In this document: positions 14,772 through 16,005 of the stretch, piece by piece | Numbering within the stretch: position 1 is the stretch's first letter | Layout: each line of letters begins with the position of its first letter | Assembly (NCBI GenBank): GCA_946535455.1 | Contig: CAMNDO010000003.1 | Coordinates: 1-16,005, forward strand | Reading direction: 5' to 3' | Length of the DNA: 16,005 bases | From: an uncultured Caryophanales bacterium | Lineage (GTDB): Bacteria; Bacillota_I; Bacilli_A; RF39; UBA660 | The notes under the pieces: model-generated | The model's database searches: none | Told to the model about the DNA's origin: nothing | The model's input: the letters and a program-made list of their open reading frames with translations, nothing else | Translations under genes and position numbers: made by a program

Positions 14772-16004
14772 ATGAAAGAGTTACAAGAAAAATATGCAAG
14801 AGTGATATTAGAGTCTTGCTTAAAAGTAGAAAAAAATCAACCATTATTCATTAGTTTCCATATTGAAAGAATAGACTTCGCAAGAATTGTTGCGAAAATC
14901 GCTTTTGAAATGGGAGTAAAAGATATTTATTTTGAAGCCTCAGATCCGTATCTAAAACATGAGGCATTAAAAAATTTAGAAGTAGAAGAGTTAAAAGAGT
15001 TAACATTTTGGAATAAAGAGATGTGGGATGTTTATGCGAAAAAGAATGCAGCATTTTTGATGTTAGCATCTGAAACACCTGGATTAATGAAAGATATTGA
15101 TCCAAAGAAAATGAGTGCGATGACAAAATATGCTTATGAGACGAGAAAAGAATTCGATGCTCTAAGAGATCAATCTGCTTTAGCTTGGTGTATCGCAGCA
15201 GTACCAACCAAAGCATGGGCAGAAGTATTATATCCAGAAAGTCAAAACCCAACAGAAGAACTATGGAATCAAATCTTTGAAATTTGTAGTATTCCAGAAG
15301 AAGACCCAGTTGCAGTATGGGATCAAAAAATTCAAAAACTACAGGAAAGAGCGAAAAAATTAAATGAGTATCAATTCCAAACATTACATTATCAAAGTGC
15401 GAATGGAACTGATTTTAAAATTGGTCTTCCAAAGAACCATTTATGGGTTTCTGGAAGAGAAACATTATCTAGTGGAAAAGAAGTATTAGTAAACTTCCCA
15501 ACAGAAGAAGTGTTTACTTCTCCCGATCGATTAACTGCAGAGGGAATTGTGTATTCTTCCAAACCACTTTCTTACCAAGATGTGATTATTGATGAATTTT
15601 CTGTTCGATTTGAAAAAGGAAAAGCAGTAGAAGTACAAGCCAAACAAGGAGAAGAAACATTAAAGAATATGATTCATATTTGTGAGAATGCAGATTACTT
15701 AGGAGAAGTGGCATTGGTACCATATGATTCTCCAATTTCAAATACAAAGCAAATATTCTTAGAAACATTATTCGATGAAAATGCCGCATGCCATATTGCC
15801 TTAGGAGATTCTTTCCCAGAATGTGTAGAAAATGGTCCTAGTATTCCAAAAGATACATTACTAGAAGAATATCATTTAAATAAATGTGACTCTCATGTAG
15901 ACTTTATGATTGGAAATGAAGATATGAATATTACAGGAATTACCAAAGACGGAAAAGAAGTTCCAATCTTCATTCATGGAAATTTTTCGAAAGAGTTTGA
16001 ATAA
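14772..16004 (+). CDS. M29-family (AmpS/AmpT/PepS-type) metallo-aminopeptidase
   Basis: This cytoplasmic aminopeptidase uses a two-metal centre to remove N-terminal residues from peptides. The gene encodes 410 aa, full family length, starting at ATG 14772 with an AGGAGGT ribosome-binding site and ending one base before the window edge. Expected metal ligands are in place: Glu 246 in NFPTEEVFTSP, Glu 312 in GEVALVP, His 341 in CHIALG, and His 375 and Asp 377 in SHVDFMIG. The catalytic Tyr expected seven residues after that first His (His 345/Tyr 352 in Thermus AmpT numbering) is Phe 348 here, in HIALGDSFP. That may reduce activity, or the alignment may tolerate another Tyr. It is transcribed alone as far as the window shows. 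Confidence 0.95.
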   Translation: MKELQEKYARVILESCLKVEKNQPLFISFHIERIDFARIVAKIAFEMGVKDIYFEASDPYLKHEALKNLEVEELKELTFWNKEMWDVYAKKNAAFLMLASETPGLMKDIDPKKMSAMTKYAYETRKEFDALRDQSALAWCIAAVPTKAWAEVLYPESQNPTEELWNQIFEICSIPEEDPVAVWDQKIQKLQERAKKLNEYQFQTLHYQSANGTDFKIGLPKNHLWVSGRETLSSGKEVLVNFPTEEVFTSPDRLTAEGIVYSSKPLSYQDVIIDEFSVRFEKGKAVEVQAKQGEETLKNMIHICENADYLGEVALVPYDSPISNTKQIFLETLFDENAACHIALGDSFPECVENGPSIPKDTLLEEYHLNKCDSHVDFMIGNEDMNITGITKDGKEVPIFIHGNFSKEFE

Positions 16005-16005
16005 G

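Noticed and set aside
14851..15384. A 177-codon open frame on the minus strand.
   Set aside because: It lies wholly within the M29 aminopeptidase gene, which has clear family motifs; the Leu/Phe-rich translation is the usual antisense shadow of an A-rich gene.

Overview
The window is a gene-dense stretch of a low-GC Gram-positive (Firmicutes/Bacilli-type) chromosome. The evidence is AT-rich codon use, purine-rich Shine-Dalgarno sites, near-consensus sigma-A promoters, a GatCAB amidotransferase, and cell-wall proteins typical of Firmicutes. gatB ends on TGA at the expected family length and tryptophan is encoded by TGG, so the standard bacterial code fits better than the mycoplasma code. The wall-active genes argue for an organism with peptidoglycan and probably an anionic polymer. 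I see no RNA gene, insertion sequence, phage gene or CRISPR array, and no gene-free stretch longer than about 190 bp.

Layout. (1) 1-2449: the 3' part of gatA and complete gatB, overlapping by 8 bp. (2) 2455-5840: a strong promoter drives three tightly packed genes and ends in a terminator. The genes encode a small one-pass membrane protein of unknown function, a sensor with two binding-protein-like extracytoplasmic modules and a degenerate GGDEF domain, and a YihY/BrkB-family membrane protein. (3) 5848-8607: an extended -10 promoter drives an LTA-synthase-family enzyme and a small one-pass membrane protein of unknown function, then a terminator. (4) 8612-10658, minus strand: a large LCP (LytR-CpsA-Psr) protein with an extra binding-protein-like module, a PASTA-like domain and an acidic tail. 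(5) 10684-14307: a secreted multidomain N-acetylglucosaminidase (autolysin), divergent from the LCP gene. (6) 14306-14717: a bidirectional terminator and a 110-aa orphan on the minus strand. (7) 14723-16004: a complete M29-family aminopeptidase.

How the genes fit together. Regions 2 to 5 read as a cell-envelope neighbourhood: polyglycerol-phosphate-type polymer synthesis, attachment of polymer to the wall, peptidoglycan cleavage and an envelope sensor. The best regulatory signal lies between the divergent LCP and autolysin genes. It is an array of four hexamers at exact 11-bp pitch (TGTAAA, TGTAAA, AGTAAA, TGTAAA). It matches the published WalR box (TGTWAH-N5-TGTWAH) and sits just upstream of an autolysin promoter that has a good extended -10 but no recognisable -35. 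WalR control of autolysins is well established in Firmicutes. Read on the other strand, the same array resembles a PhoP box, so the identity of the regulator remains an inference.

Other points worth following: substitutions at expected active-site positions in three enzymes (GGDEF, LTA-synthase-like, M29), a divergent internal domain duplication at the autolysin C-terminus, and intrinsic terminators that overlap or abut stop codons.
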